Shown: positions 1 to 9,620, counted from the first letter of the stretch. The stretch: 64,000 nucleotides of DNA from Aureimonas fodinaquatilis (GCF_008369445.1 NZ_VTWH01000002.1:186001-250000), one strand, 5' to 3'. Notes: generated by a model not told the origin, from the letters alone. Made by a program: numbers and translations.

Positions 1-312
1 TGGTTTCGAGACATTGTGTCAGGAGTCGTGCGTGCACAAAAGACCATCGACCCGCTGATCCACTCGTCTTTAACCGCGGACTGGCCACTTGCAAGGCTGG
101 ACACCACCCTCCGGGCAATTCTGCGCGCTGGCACTTACGAAGTTACCAGCCGCAAGGATGTGCCGGTGGCCGTCATCGTTTCCGAATATGTGGACATTGC
201 CAAGGCGTTCTATTCTGAAGATGAGCCGAGGCTGGTCAATGCTGTGCTGGATCGCGTATCGCGCCGGTCCAGAGGTGAGGGGCGCGGGCAGGAAATCCGG
301 GCGAAGGATTGA
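1..312 (+). CDS. nusB: Transcription antitermination factor NusB, C-terminal part (5' end outside window)
   Basis: NusB is a small all-helical RNA-binding protein that, with NusE (S10), binds boxA RNA and promotes rRNA antitermination. The frame is open from base 1, so the true start lies upstream. The visible about 103 residues contain the family's C-terminal helical core: [16 protein letters not shown], then LRAGTYEV, the [18 protein letters not shown] segment that is nearly invariant in NusB, and the closing LVNAVLDRV helix. GTG at 16 is only an internal codon, since homology extends upstream of it. The stop overlaps the possible TTG start of the next reading frame. Confidence 0.93.
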   Translation, partial: WFRDIVSGVVRAQKTIDPLIHSSLTADWPLARLDTTLRAILRAGTYEVTSRKDVPVAVIVSEYVDIAKAFYSEDEPRLVNAVLDRVSRRSRGEGRGQEIRAKD

Positions 313-665
313 CAACCTGCCGTTCCAAATCTAACTGCTGGCTTGTGTCGGCGATATTGAAAATCTTTCTGCTCTTCTTGGTGGCCGCCTGTCTGGCGGC
401 TCCCTTGCGTGTTGCAGTGGCGGCGGAAGTGACCTGCCCCTCGCAGCAGAGCATCCGCGTGTGCAGCATCGACACGGAAAATGCACGCGTTGCCAAGCAA
501 GCGCCGGCAGAGACTTCGTGCCTTGGCAAGGCTGTTTTGCATGCTGCGCAATCAGATGCTGTGCGCATGGCGGACAAAATGTTGCTTGCGCACACCATCG
601 ATCTTTTGCCGCAGGGCAGTGCAGGCGGCAGGCTGGAACGGCCACCGCGCGAACTGACAGTCTGA
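309..665 (+). CDS. Hypothetical exported protein
   Basis: This 118-residue reading frame begins with TTG overlapping the nusB stop codon. Residues about 10-38 form a hydrophobic, alanine-rich segment ending in AVAAEV, which looks like a signal peptide cleaved before EVTCPSQQ. Three cysteines follow in the first 60 mature residues. I recognise no family. The weak start codon and lack of a clear ribosome binding site leave real doubt that it is expressed; the signal-like N-terminus is the only positive evidence. Confidence 0.35.
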   Translation: MTTCRSKSNCWLVSAILKIFLLFLVAACLAAPLRVAVAAEVTCPSQQSIRVCSIDTENARVAKQAPAETSCLGKAVLHAAQSDAVRMADKMLLAHTIDLLPQGSAGGRLERPPRELTV

Positions 666-731
666 TCTGACTTACCACTCAATTTCATTTTGCTATGCCG
701 CAGGCTGACAGCCGCGGAAAAAGGATCTGAC

Positions 732-1178
732 ATGTCAAATATTGAAACACGCGTTGGCGAGCGTATTCCCGCCTTGGCCGGATTTTACGATGCATTGCGT
801 GCGCCCTCCGAAACCCTGTTGCGGGTGATTTGCGGAGCGGCACTGATGGTGCACGGTTTCCCCAAAATCATGGATCCGTTCCGGATGACTGGAATGGTTG
901 AAAACCTTGGCTTCTATCCAGGTGCGTTCTGGTCGCCACTTTTGGCCGCAACCGAATTTCTGGGTGGTCTTCTGCTGGTCATCGGCCTGTTCACTCGGCC
1001 CGCAGCACTGGCTGCAACGGTCGTTCTGCTGGTAACGGTGTACTTCCACTGGGTGGTTCAGGCCGAAGGCTTTTCGGGCGCTGAGAAATCCATCCTCTGG
1101 GCGGCTATCACCTTTTTCTTCTTCATCCACGGCGCCAACAAGCATTCGGTGGACCACAAACTGGGTCGCCAGTTCTGA
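732..1178 (+). CDS. DoxX family membrane protein
   Basis: A 148-residue integral membrane protein of the DoxX family, a group of four-helix inner-membrane proteins linked in some bacteria to redox or thiol stress but without a defined reaction. The sequence shows the family pattern: LRVICGAALMVHGFPKI in the first helix, PLLAATEFLGGLLLVIGLFTRPAAL in the second and third, and a final hydrophobic FFFFIHG helix. ATG 732 is preferred over the upstream ATG at 690 because an AAAAAGGA ribosome binding site lies just before it and MSNIETRVGERIPAL is a typical soluble N-terminus. Confidence 0.85.
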   Translation: MSNIETRVGERIPALAGFYDALRAPSETLLRVICGAALMVHGFPKIMDPFRMTGMVENLGFYPGAFWSPLLAATEFLGGLLLVIGLFTRPAALAATVVLLVTVYFHWVVQAEGFSGAEKSILWAAITFFFFIHGANKHSVDHKLGRQF

Positions 1179-1281
1179 CATTGTGAATGAAAACTGCCGT
1201 GCGGCTCAACAACAGGGCCGTGCGGCAACCCCTTTCCGACCAGATGCGATACCGCTTCCCATTGAAGTTGAAACTGCTGTA

Positions 1282-1331
1282 TTAGAGCGGTTCAGGTGAT
1301 GATTTCGTTCACCTGAACCGCTCTAACTTTT
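1282..1331 (+). terminator. Perfect 18-bp inverted repeat with T-run (terminator-like)
   Basis: TTAGAGCGGTTCAGGTGA (1282-1299) and its exact reverse complement (1309-1326) flank a 9-base loop and are followed by CTTTTT. It lies in the 240-bp gap after the DoxX gene. The shape fits a rho-independent terminator, but an AGAGCGGTTCAGG-type palindrome could also be a dispersed repeat; no second copy was noticed in this window. Confidence 0.6.
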
Positions 1332-1418
1332 TGTAATGTTTCATTATCTTGCCGTTGAAATGGTCACGTTTCAACGAGAAATGCTCCAGCGCGTATCAAC
1401 TCCACGGGTTCGGCCACC

Positions 1419-1760
1419 ATGACAATGAATATGTTTCTGACGCCGCTTTTGCTGGTGGTATCCAATATCTTCATGACGTTTGCCTGGTATGGGCATTTGA
1501 AGCACAAGGCTTCTCCGCTGATGATTGCCATCATGGTCAGCTGGGGAATTGCGTTTTTTGAATATTGTCTGGCTGTGCCTGCCAACCGTTGGGGAAGCGA
1601 GTATTACTCGACAGCCCAGCTTAAAACCATGCAGGAAGTCATCACCCTGATGGTGTTTGCCGGCTTCTCGGTTTTCTGGCTGAAAGAGGCAATTACCATC
1701 AACCATCTGATTGGATTTTGCTTTATCGCGCTGGGTGCGGCCTTTGTTTTCAAGACCTAG
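1419..1760 (+). CDS. DUF486 family small membrane protein
   Basis: A 113-residue protein with four predicted membrane helices, matching the DUF486 family of small drug/metabolite-transporter-like proteins with unknown substrate. Diagnostic stretches are SNIFMTFAWYGHLK near the N-terminus, the central SWGIAFFEYCLAVPANR, and the C-terminal ALGAAFVFKT. Length is close to the family norm. The start could equally be the second in-frame ATG at 1425. It stands alone after the 1282 hairpin. Confidence 0.8.
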   Translation: MTMNMFLTPLLLVVSNIFMTFAWYGHLKHKASPLMIAIMVSWGIAFFEYCLAVPANRWGSEYYSTAQLKTMQEVITLMVFAGFSVFWLKEAITINHLIGFCFIALGAAFVFKT

Positions 1761-1863
1761 TCTGGAAAGCTTTGCCGGAAAATCATTTATGTGACGAAAT
1801 TGACTTGGCATTGTCGCACAAAGCGGCCTTTATACCCGTCATCACGGGTTAGGGGATGATGTC

Positions 1864-2919
1864 ATGTTCTTGCGCAAGCGCTCCATCGCAACAATTTGCA
1901 CCGCAGTGTTCCTAAGCAGCACCTTGATGGCCGATGCGTGCACGCGCTTTGTCTACAAGGGCGGCGGCGATCAGATCATTACCGCCAGATCCATGGACTG
2001 GAAGGTCGATGTCGGCACGAACCTGTGGGTTTTTCCACGCGGCATGGACCGTTCAGGTGAGGCCGGCCCGAACTCAATCAAGTGGACGTCCAGATATGGC
2101 AGCGTGATTGCCAGCGGATACGACGTTTCCACCACAGATGGAATGAATGAGGCCGGCCTTGTTGCCAACATGTTGTGGCTTGTGGAATCGGAATATCCGC
2201 ATTTCGATGGCACCGGCCCGGGCCTGGCGATTTCAGCGTGGGCGCAATATGTGCTCGACAATTACGCCACGGTGCAGGAAGCCGTTGATGCGCTGCGCGA
2301 TGAGCCGTTCACCATTGTTACGGCCAATGTACCGGGTGAGGACAGGCTTGCTACGCTGCATCTTTCCATTTCGGATGCTGGCGGTGACAGTGCTATATTT
2401 GAGTATGTGGATGGCAAGCAGGTCATACACCACAGCCCGGACTACAATGTCATGACCAATTCTCCACTGTTTGAGCAGCAATTGGCGCTGAACAGCTATT
2501 GGCAGCAGATTGGTGGCACGGTGATGCTTCCCGGAACCAACCGGGCATCCGACCGCTTTACGCGCGCCTCGTTCTATGCCGGTGCAATACCAAAAACTGA
2601 CGACAGGGTGGAAACGCTGGCCAGTGCCTTCAGCGTCATTCGCAATGTGTCGGTGCCACTTGGCATTTCCACACCGGAAGAGCCCAATATCTCATCCACA
2701 CGCTGGCGCAGCGTGTCCGATCAGACCAGCCTGCAATATTTCTTCGAATCTGCCATGACGCCGAATGTGTTCTGGGTTGATCTGACCAAACTGGATTTTT
2801 CGCCGGAAACCGGAAAAACAATGAAGCTTGATCTTGGCGCAGACCAGAGAAACATATTCTCCGGCGAGGCCAACGCGGAGTTCAAGGAAAAAGAAGCGTT
2901 CAAATTTCTTGGCCTTTAG
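1864..2919 (+). CDS. Secreted linear amide C-N hydrolase, choloylglycine hydrolase family
   Basis: A 351-residue N-terminal-nucleophile hydrolase of the bile salt hydrolase/penicillin V acylase group (PF02275), which cleaves linear amides. Residues 1-25 form a signal peptide ending LMADA, so signal peptidase would expose Cys26 directly as the catalytic nucleophile, as in Gram-negative members. Relative to Cys26, Arg42 and Asp45 (ARSMDW) sit at the same spacing as the conserved Cys2, Arg18 and Asp21 of bile salt hydrolases. A TNSP motif supplies the usual asparagine. Likely periplasmic. The substrate is unknown; N-acyl homoserine lactones or penicillin V are possible in this family. Its stop overlaps that of the convergent LacI gene. 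Confidence 0.88.
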   Translation: MFLRKRSIATICTAVFLSSTLMADACTRFVYKGGGDQIITARSMDWKVDVGTNLWVFPRGMDRSGEAGPNSIKWTSRYGSVIASGYDVSTTDGMNEAGLVANMLWLVESEYPHFDGTGPGLAISAWAQYVLDNYATVQEAVDALRDEPFTIVTANVPGEDRLATLHLSISDAGGDSAIFEYVDGKQVIHHSPDYNVMTNSPLFEQQLALNSYWQQIGGTVMLPGTNRASDRFTRASFYAGAIPKTDDRVETLASAFSVIRNVSVPLGISTPEEPNISSTRWRSVSDQTSLQYFFESAMTPNVFWVDLTKLDFSPETGKTMKLDLGADQRNIFSGEANAEFKEKEAFKFLGL

Positions 2920-3926
2920 AGCCTAGCCGTTGTTTCCCGGATCATGAGCTCAGGTTTCAGAAGCGTGGTTTGAGCCACGCTTTCTCCTGCAATGCTGTTC
3001 AGGATGACCCGTGCGGCATTGCGGCCCAATTCGCGCTTGGGCTGATGCACAGTGGTCAGCGCCGGCGAAAGATGAGAAACGAGTTCAATATCGTCAAAGC
3101 CGATGATCGAAACATCCTTTGGTATGCTGTAGCCCGCCCTTTGCAGGCTGGCCATGAAGGCACAGGCCATTTCATCGGAGAAGGCCAATATGCCTGTTGG
3201 TCGCTGGTCCGGGGAAAGCATTTGCCAGCTTTGTGCCGCCTGCTGCCCCGCCTGCAGCCTAAAATCTCCGGGAAACAAAGTCAGACGTGCACTGTGCGCC
3301 GCCTGTTGCGCGCCTGCCAGCCGGGCTTTGTGCAAAACATTTTCCGGAGGTCCGCAGATCAGGCCAATGTGATTGTGCCCTAGTGCCAGCAAGTGCTCAA
3401 TCGCCTGCCGCGATCCTGTGCCATTGTCCAGTATCACGCGGGGCAGGTGGCTGCCCTCTATCCATTCACAGGCAGTAATCACCGGCGGCAGGTCCGGGTT
3501 TCCTGCCATGTTGCCAAGGCTGGCGCGACCATCCAGCAGAATAATGCCATCCGCGCGTGAAGGGTCCAGAAAACGGTGCAGCGCCAGTTGCGGCGCTGCA
3601 TCTTCCTGCGTGTCAGCCACCAGCAGATTGTAGCCGCACCGTGCCAGTTCCCGGCCCATACCATCCAGAATTTTGGCGAAGAACGGATTGCCGAGATTTG
3701 GCACAAGCGCCACCACGCAACCTGTGCGCTGTTTGCGCAAATTTCTTGCAGCGTGGTTCATGCGGTAGCCGGTGGCATCCACCGCTTGCATGACTGATTC
3801 CCGCGTGGCGTCAGCCACAAGGTCAGGCCGTGAAAGAACGCGACTCACGGTTGCAGCGGAAACGCCTGCAACCTTCGCAACATCCGACAATCTGGCCCTG
3901 CCGGCTATGGTCTGCCTCTTGTTCAT
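2916..3926 (-). CDS. LacI family transcriptional repressor
   Basis: A 336-residue LacI/GalR-type regulator. The N-terminus carries the standard helix-turn-helix and hinge (residues about 13-60: LSDVAKVAGVSAATVSRVL, then HAARNLRKQRTG), followed by a periplasmic-binding-protein-like sensor domain with GFDDIELVSHLSPALTTVHQP near the end. The reading frame is open far upstream, but ATG 3926 is the only start that gives a normal N-terminus and leaves room for the divergent operon. It is transcribed away from the sugar catabolic operon at 4020 and probably represses it through the palindrome at 3971; the inducer is presumably the sugar imported by the ABC system. Confidence 0.92.
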   Translation of the reverse strand: MNKRQTIAGRARLSDVAKVAGVSAATVSRVLSRPDLVADATRESVMQAVDATGYRMNHAARNLRKQRTGCVVALVPNLGNPFFAKILDGMGRELARCGYNLLVADTQEDAAPQLALHRFLDPSRADGIILLDGRASLGNMAGNPDLPPVITACEWIEGSHLPRVILDNGTGSRQAIEHLLALGHNHIGLICGPPENVLHKARLAGAQQAAHSARLTLFPGDFRLQAGQQAAQSWQMLSPDQRPTGILAFSDEMACAFMASLQRAGYSIPKDVSIIGFDDIELVSHLSPALTTVHQPKRELGRNAARVILNSIAGESVAQTTLLKPELMIRETTARL

Positions 3927-3970
3927 GGCGCGACAATATGGCTTCGCGCATCGGGCTGCAAGAAATCGTT

Positions 3971-3984
3971 TGCAATCGATTGCA
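3971..3984. promoter_or_regulatory. Probable LacI-family operator in divergent promoter region
   Basis: TGCAATCGATTGCA is a perfect 14-bp palindrome with the central CG typical of LacI-family operators. It lies in the 93-bp gap between the divergent repressor (start 3926) and the sugar operon (start 4020), 36 bp before the operon's start codon, so a bound repressor could control both promoters. Confidence 0.65.
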
Positions 3985-4019
3985 GTCCAGTGCAGCTTAT
4001 AGGCAGGGAGTGAGATTTC

Positions 4020-5072
4020 ATGCAGACGATTAAGGGCCCGGCGCTGTTTCTGGCGCAGTTTGTTGGTGCAGACGCGCCGTTTGACAGTTGGGTCGGCCTG
4101 ACCCGCTGGGCGGCCGAATGCGGCTACCTTGGCGTGCAGGTGCCCACAAATGACGCCCGTATTTTCGATCTGGATCTTGCTTGCACATCCGCTGACTATC
4201 GCGACGAATTTCTGGGAATTGCTCGCGACAATGGAGTGGAGGTGACCGAGCTCTCCAGCCACTTGCAGGGTCAGCTCGTGGCCGTTCACCCCGCCTATGA
4301 TGCCGGGTTTGATGCTTTTGCGCCGCAGGCGGTGCAGGGCAATGCGCAGGCGCGGCAGGAATGGGCGGTTGATCAGGTCGGCAAGGTCATTCGCGCCAGC
4401 CGTCTGTTGGGCCTGGATCGTATGGCAACTTTTTCCGGTGCACTGGCATGGCCGTATCTTTACCCGTGGCCGCAACGTGCGCCGGGTCTGGTGGAAATGG
4501 CGTTTGATACGCTGGCCACGCGCTGGCGGCCGTTGCTTGATCTGGCGGAAGAAAATGGCGTCGATGTCTGCTACGAAATTCATCCAGGCGAAGATCTGCA
4601 CGACGGCATAACTTTTGAAATGTTTCTGGAGCGGGTCGGCAATCATGCCCGGGCCAATATGCTCTACGATCCGTCGCACTATGTGCTGCAGCAACTGGAC
4701 TATCTTCAGAACATCGACATTTATCATGAGCGGATCCGGATGTTTCACGTCAAGGATGCCGAGTTCAATCCGACAGGGCGACAAGGCGTGTATGGCGGGT
4801 TTCAGTCATGGGCAAACCGGGCTGGACGGTTCCGCAGCCCGGGAGACGGGCAGGTGGACTTCAAGGGCGTATTTTCCAGACTGACGCAGTATGGTTTTGA
4901 CGGCTGGGCCGTGGTTGAATGGGAATGCGCCCTGAAACATCCGGAAGATGGGGCGAGGGAAGGCGCGCGTTTTGTTCGCGACCACATCATTCGCGTCACG
5001 CCGCATGCATTTGACGACTTTGCCGCTTCGGACATTGACCCGCAGGCCGTCAGGAAGGCGTTGGGGCTATGA
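4020..5072 (+). CDS. Sugar phosphate isomerase/epimerase (xylose isomerase-like TIM barrel)
   Basis: A 350-residue AP-endonuclease-2/xylose-isomerase-like TIM barrel, probably a cytosolic sugar or polyol isomerase/epimerase/dehydratase. The expected divalent-metal ligands are visible in order: Glu186 (CYEIHPGE), Asp217 (LYDPSHYV), His243 (RMFHVKDAEF) and Glu300 (AVVEWE). It is the first gene of an operon and overlaps the following oxidoreductase by ATGA. The pairing of such a barrel with a Gfo/Idh/MocA enzyme is typical of inositol-like or uncommon sugar catabolism; the exact substrate cannot be read from sequence. Confidence 0.85.
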   Translation: MQTIKGPALFLAQFVGADAPFDSWVGLTRWAAECGYLGVQVPTNDARIFDLDLACTSADYRDEFLGIARDNGVEVTELSSHLQGQLVAVHPAYDAGFDAFAPQAVQGNAQARQEWAVDQVGKVIRASRLLGLDRMATFSGALAWPYLYPWPQRAPGLVEMAFDTLATRWRPLLDLAEENGVDVCYEIHPGEDLHDGITFEMFLERVGNHARANMLYDPSHYVLQQLDYLQNIDIYHERIRMFHVKDAEFNPTGRQGVYGGFQSWANRAGRFRSPGDGQVDFKGVFSRLTQYGFDGWAVVEWECALKHPEDGAREGARFVRDHIIRVTPHAFDDFAASDIDPQAVRKALGL

Positions 5073-6157
5073 GCAGAATTCGCCTGGGAATGGTTGGGGG
5101 TGGCACGGGCGCCTTTATCGGCGCCATTCACCGCATAGCCGCGCGCATGGATGGCGAGTTTGAGCTTGTGGCCGGGGCCTTGTCATCAGACGCCGCGCGC
5201 GCCGCTGCAAGTGCCGAAGAACTGGGAATTCGCAGCTATAACAGCTTTGAAGACATGGCCAGGGAAGAGGCCGGGCGCGCGGATGGTGTCGAGGCGGTGG
5301 CGATCGTAACACCCAACAATCTGCACGCGGCTCCGGCGATCGCGTTTCTGCAGGCGGGCATCCATGTCATCTGCGACAAGCCACTGGCGGCGACGCAGGA
5401 ACAGGCGCAGGAAATTGCCAATGCCGTTCGGGCCAGCAGCGCGAAGTTCTTTCTGACGCACAATTACTGCGCCATGCCGATGGTGCGCGAGGCACGCGCG
5501 CTGGTGCAGGAAGGTCGGCTGGGTGAAATTCGTCTGGTGCAGGCAGAATATCTGCAAGGCTGGCTGACCGACCCGGCGGCAGGCAAACAGGCTGAATGGC
5601 GCACAGATCCGGCGCGGTCTGGCGCGGGTGCCATTGGCGACATTGGCACACATGCCTGGCAACTGGCGCAATTTGTCACCGGTATGACGCCAGGTCACCT
5701 GTCGGCAGATCTGTCCAGCATGGTTGCGGGGCGCGCAGTGGATGATGATGCACGCATTGCCTTGCGTTACGCTGGTGGTGCCAAAGGCGGCCTCTGGGCC
5801 AGCCAGGTCGCCACTGGTCAGGAAAATGGCCTGTCATTGCGAATTTTCGGCAGTGAAGCAGGCCTGGAATGGAAATTGCAGGACTGCGAACGGCTTATGC
5901 TGTTTCCGAAGAACGGCCCTGCCCAGATGCACACACGGACACAGGATCGCAGTTTGTCCTTCCGCACGCCGCCCGGCCATCCGGAAGGGTATCTGGAAGG
6001 CTTTGCCAACCTGTATCGCGATATCGCGGCCATCATCCGCGGTGACGATGCGGCTCAAACCCGCGTGCCGGGTTTGGAAGACGCTTTGTCGGGCATGGCG
6101 TTCATTGCGGCAGCGCAGGCATCTTCCCGCCGCGATGGCGCTTGGGTGGAGGTGTAG
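5069..6157 (+). CDS. Gfo/Idh/MocA family NAD(P)-dependent oxidoreductase
   Basis: A 362-residue two-domain dehydrogenase. The N-terminal Rossmann fold starts [17 protein letters not shown], a GGG-rich dinucleotide-binding loop; the CDKPLAAT stretch is the family's E/D-K-P catalytic lysine motif. The C-terminal alpha/beta domain includes [15 protein letters not shown]. It probably oxidises the sugar or the keto-intermediate handled by the preceding isomerase. The start overlaps the upstream stop by four bases, implying translational coupling. The ABC ATPase follows almost without a gap. Confidence 0.88.
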   Translation: MSRIRLGMVGGGTGAFIGAIHRIAARMDGEFELVAGALSSDAARAAASAEELGIRSYNSFEDMAREEAGRADGVEAVAIVTPNNLHAAPAIAFLQAGIHVICDKPLAATQEQAQEIANAVRASSAKFFLTHNYCAMPMVREARALVQEGRLGEIRLVQAEYLQGWLTDPAAGKQAEWRTDPARSGAGAIGDIGTHAWQLAQFVTGMTPGHLSADLSSMVAGRAVDDDARIALRYAGGAKGGLWASQVATGQENGLSLRIFGSEAGLEWKLQDCERLMLFPKNGPAQMHTRTQDRSLSFRTPPGHPEGYLEGFANLYRDIAAIIRGDDAAQTRVPGLEDALSGMAFIAAAQASSRRDGAWVEV

Positions 6158-6159
6158 CC

Positions 6160-7644
6160 TTGGCGGTTCTGACTCTCAGCAATGTTTCCAAAAGCTTTGG
6201 TCCCATTCGGGTTCTGCACAATGTTGACCTGGCGCTTCAAGCCGGTGAAGTGCACGCGCTGATCGGCGAGAACGGAGCTGGAAAATCAACAATCATGAAA
6301 ATTCTCGGCGGATTTCTGGATCCGACAGAGGGTGATGTGTTGTTGAATGGCAAGCCTGTGCGCTTTGCCAGCGGACCAGAGGCAGAGGCTCAGGGCATTG
6401 TTGTCATCCATCAGGAATTCAACATTGCGCCGGATCTGACGGTTGCAGCCAATATATTTCTGGGGCGAGAGCTGGGTGGCTGGCGGCTGAACCACACGGC
6501 TATGCGGCAGGAGGCAGAGCAGTTGCTGCGGCGCCTCAATACGTCCATTTCGCCCGACGCCGTCATTCGAGACCTTTCTGTGCCGGACCGGCAGATGGTG
6601 GAAATTGCCAAGGCCCTGGCGCGCAATGCCCGCGTTTTGATCATGGATGAGCCAAGCGCGGTTCTGACACATCGTGAAGTTCATACACTTTATGAGCAGA
6701 TTGATCGGCTGCGTGCCGATGGCGTTGCCATTCTCTATTGCTCACACCGTCTGGATGAGGTGGCGCACCTTGCCGATCGCATCACCGTTCTGCGAGACGG
6801 GCGCGTGGTGCGCCAGGCGGTTCGTGGTGAACTGGATGAAGGCGGCATGGCCACAGCCATGGTTGGCCGCAAACTGGAAGATTTTTACCCGCCCAAAGGC
6901 AACCCTTCATCGGAGCCGGCACTGACAGTTCGCAAGCTGACGGTTCCGGGCCGGGTCAAGGATGTTGATCTTGTGCTGCGGCGCGGGGAAGTGCTTGGCA
7001 TTGCGGGGCTTGTCGGTTCCGGCCGCACCGAGCTGGCAGAGGGGCTGGTTGGCCTGCGCCCTGCCACGGGCGAAATTGAAGTGCAGGGCAAGCCGGTCAG
7101 GATCAATGACCTGCGAGATGCGTTTGATGCCGGGCTGGCCTATCTGACAGAAGATCGCAAGGAAGCCGGTTTGCTTCTGGACAAGGGCCTGCGGGAAAAC
7201 CTGACATTGGCAACGCTGGAGCGGTTTGGCAATTGGCGGGTGGACAGGAAGGCTGAAGAAGCGGCCCTGCAACGCGCCACGCAGGAATTTGATATCCGCG
7301 CACCCAGCCCCACCATACTTGCGGGCAAACTGTCGGGCGGCAACCAGCAGAAATTGCTTCTGGCCAAGACCATGCTGCCCGAGCCGCGCATCATCATCAT
7401 CGATGAGCCGACACGCGGCATTGATGTGGGCACCAAGAGCCAGATTTACGCATTCATTCGCAAGCTGGCCGAAGACGGGCTCAGCATTATCGTCATCAGC
7501 AGTGAAATGACCGAGGTTATCGGCCTTTCCGACCGGGTGCTTGTCATGCGCGAAGGGCAACTGGCGGGTGAAGTTTCGGGTGATGCGATCACCGAAGACA
7601 ATATTGTGCGCCTGGCAATGGGCGTGGGCAGAGAGGCCGCATGA
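6160..7644 (+). CDS. Sugar ABC transporter ATP-binding protein (RbsA/MglA type, two ABC domains)
   Basis: A 494-residue fused double ATPase that energises a ribose/galactose/xylose-type importer. Domain 1 has Walker A GENGAGKS, a signature-like LSVPDRQMVEIAKAL and Walker B VLIMDEPSAVL. Domain 2 has the usual degenerate Walker A (GLVGSGRTEL), LSGGNQQK signature and IIIIDEPTRGIDVG. TTG 6160 is preferred to TTG 6142 because GGAGGTG sits about 7 bases upstream of it. The 3' end overlaps the permease ATG. Signature 1 reads LSVPDRQ rather than the more usual LSVGQQQ. Confidence 0.92.
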   Translation: MAVLTLSNVSKSFGPIRVLHNVDLALQAGEVHALIGENGAGKSTIMKILGGFLDPTEGDVLLNGKPVRFASGPEAEAQGIVVIHQEFNIAPDLTVAANIFLGRELGGWRLNHTAMRQEAEQLLRRLNTSISPDAVIRDLSVPDRQMVEIAKALARNARVLIMDEPSAVLTHREVHTLYEQIDRLRADGVAILYCSHRLDEVAHLADRITVLRDGRVVRQAVRGELDEGGMATAMVGRKLEDFYPPKGNPSSEPALTVRKLTVPGRVKDVDLVLRRGEVLGIAGLVGSGRTELAEGLVGLRPATGEIEVQGKPVRINDLRDAFDAGLAYLTEDRKEAGLLLDKGLRENLTLATLERFGNWRVDRKAEEAALQRATQEFDIRAPSPTILAGKLSGGNQQKLLLAKTMLPEPRIIIIDEPTRGIDVGTKSQIYAFIRKLAEDGLSIIVISSEMTEVIGLSDRVLVMREGQLAGEVSGDAITEDNIVRLAMGVGREAA

Positions 7645-8612
7645 AGAAGCTTGATCTCCACACGCTTGGTCCGCTGATCGCCCTTGTAGCGCTGGTTATT
7701 CTGGGCGCGATGCTGAACAGCGCCTTTCTTGCCCCGGCCAATATTACCAATGTTCTGGCGCGATCGGCCTTTATTGGCATGATTGCCGTTGGCATGACCT
7801 TTGTCATCACTGCGGGTGGACTTGATCTGTCCGTTGGCTCCATGGCGGCCTTTCTGGCCGGTGTCGCCATTATTGCCATGAACGCGCTTGTGCCCAGTGT
7901 TGGTGTTACCTGGGGAACCATTGTTCTGGGCATGGGGGTGGCGGTGATTGGCGGCATCGCCGCTGGCTACCTCAACGGTGCGCTGGTAACCAAAGCCGGT
8001 ATTGAGCCTTTCATCGTTACATTGGGCACCATGGGCATTTTCCGCTCTCTGGTGACATGGCTTGCCGATGGTGGCACGCTGAGCCTGGATTATGGCCTGC
8101 GCACTCTTTACCGCCCGGTCTATTATGGCGGAATCGGCTGGATCACGTGGCCGATCATCGTGTTTGCCATTGTTGCAATTGCCGGTGAATGGATGATGCG
8201 GCACAGCCGGTTCGGCCGCCATGTGGAAGCCACCGGTTCCAACGACCGTGTTGCGCGCTATTCGGCCATCGACGTTAACCGTGTCCGGCTTCTGACCTAT
8301 ATGCTGCTGGGCATTCTGGTCGGGTTGGCAGTGGTGCTGTATGTGCCGCGCCTTGGCTCTGCTTCCGGTTCAACCGGTGTTTTGTGGGAACTTGAAGCCA
8401 TTGCTGCCGTGATTATTGGTGGCACCGCGCTGAAAGGCGGGCGTGGCCGGGTCTGGGGCACCGTTGTCGGCGTGCTCATTCTCAGCCTGATCGACAATAT
8501 TCTGAATCTGGCCAATCTGGTCAGCCCCTATCTCAACGGGGCAATCCAAGGGGTCATCATTGTGCTTGCTGTTGTGTTGCAGCGAGAAAAACGCGCCGCC
8601 GACGAGCGGTAA
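7641..8612 (+). CDS. Sugar ABC transporter permease (RbsC type)
   Basis: A 323-residue inner-membrane permease of the carbohydrate-uptake-2 family. It shows the family's characteristic GMTFVITAGGLDLSVGSMAA segment after the second helix, followed by GLVNG-like AGYLNGALV and PFIVTLGTM, and the C-terminal AVIIGGTALKGGRG loop. Around eight to ten membrane helices are evident. It begins inside the ATPase stop (ATGA) and is followed after 18 bases by the binding protein. Confidence 0.92.
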   Translation: MKKLDLHTLGPLIALVALVILGAMLNSAFLAPANITNVLARSAFIGMIAVGMTFVITAGGLDLSVGSMAAFLAGVAIIAMNALVPSVGVTWGTIVLGMGVAVIGGIAAGYLNGALVTKAGIEPFIVTLGTMGIFRSLVTWLADGGTLSLDYGLRTLYRPVYYGGIGWITWPIIVFAIVAIAGEWMMRHSRFGRHVEATGSNDRVARYSAIDVNRVRLLTYMLLGILVGLAVVLYVPRLGSASGSTGVLWELEAIAAVIIGGTALKGGRGRVWGTVVGVLILSLIDNILNLANLVSPYLNGAIQGVIIVLAVVLQREKRAADER

Positions 8613-8630
8613 TTGCAAGGGAGGAACGAC

Positions 8631-9596
8631 ATGAAACGCAGAACCCTGTTCAAGGCAGCCACAGCGCTGGTAGCGGTAATGGGCCTGGGCACCGGCATGG
8701 CCGTGGCACAAGATGCTGAAAAGACGATTATCGGTGTTTCCATCCCATCGGCAACACACGGCTTCATGGGTGGTTTGAACTGGCACGCACAGGACACAAT
8801 CAAACGTCTGAGCGAAACCTATCCCAATCTGGAATTCGTTCTTTCCACTGCCGGTGCTTCAGCCAAGCAGGTCAACGACATTGAAGACATGATGGCCACC
8901 CGCAATATTGATGCGCTTGTGGTGCTGCCATTTGAGTCCGAACCGCTGACTGCGCCGATCAAGGCGGTCAAGGATGCCGGAAAGTTCGTGACCGTGGTGG
9001 ATCGCGGCCTTTCGCAGGAAGGCATTGAAGATCTGTATGTCGCTGGCGACAACACAGCATTTGGCCGTGTCGCCGGTGAATATTTCCGCGACAATCTGGA
9101 AGCCGGTTCGAAGATTGTGGTGTTGCGCGGCATTCCAACCACGCTGGACAATGAACGCGTAGAGGCATTCCAGAAGGCTTTGGAAGGCTCTGACGTCGAA
9201 ATCCTGGATATGCAGCACGGCAACTGGAACCGCGATGACGCTTTCAACGTCATGCAGGATTACCTTTCCAAATATCCGCAGATCGATGCAGTCTGGGCAG
9301 CAGATGATGACATGGCCATTGGTGTGCTTGAGGCCATTTCCGCAGCCAACCGCAGTGACCAGATGTGGGTCATTGGTGGTGCTGGCATGAAGGAAATTGT
9401 CAAACGCATCATGGATGGCGACAAGCAGTTGCCAGTTAACGTGACATATCCGCCGGCTTTGATTTCCTCAGCCATTGAAATGACCGCACTGAACTTTGTG
9501 TCCAACGCACCTGTATCAGGCCGGTTCATCATTGGTTCAAGGCTGATCACTCCGGAAAACGCCGAGCAATATTATTTCCCGGACAGCCCTTTCTGA
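8631..9596 (+). CDS. Sugar ABC transporter substrate-binding protein (RbsB-like)
   Basis: A 321-residue periplasmic binding protein of the ribose/LacI fold. Residues 1-26 are a signal peptide (MKRRTLFKAATALVAVMGL, ending AVA). Mature protein starts with IIGVSIPSATHGFMGG, the usual first strand of this fold, and continues with LPFESEPLTAPIK and VVDRGLS. ATG 8631 is preceded by GGGAGGAACGAC, an excellent ribosome binding site. It is the last gene of the operon and, as often, lies before a strong terminator. Confidence 0.92.
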   Translation: MKRRTLFKAATALVAVMGLGTGMAVAQDAEKTIIGVSIPSATHGFMGGLNWHAQDTIKRLSETYPNLEFVLSTAGASAKQVNDIEDMMATRNIDALVVLPFESEPLTAPIKAVKDAGKFVTVVDRGLSQEGIEDLYVAGDNTAFGRVAGEYFRDNLEAGSKIVVLRGIPTTLDNERVEAFQKALEGSDVEILDMQHGNWNRDDAFNVMQDYLSKYPQIDAVWAADDDMAIGVLEAISAANRSDQMWVIGGAGMKEIVKRIMDGDKQLPVNVTYPPALISSAIEMTALNFVSNAPVSGRFIIGSRLITPENAEQYYFPDSPF

Positions 9597-9620
9597 TAAA
9601 GTCTTTCAGGGCGTAACAAG

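Noticed and set aside
2916-4784. Very long minus frame (622 codons) around the LacI gene
   Set aside because: Everything upstream of ATG 3926 is antisense to the isomerase gene and its promoter; only the LacI part is real.
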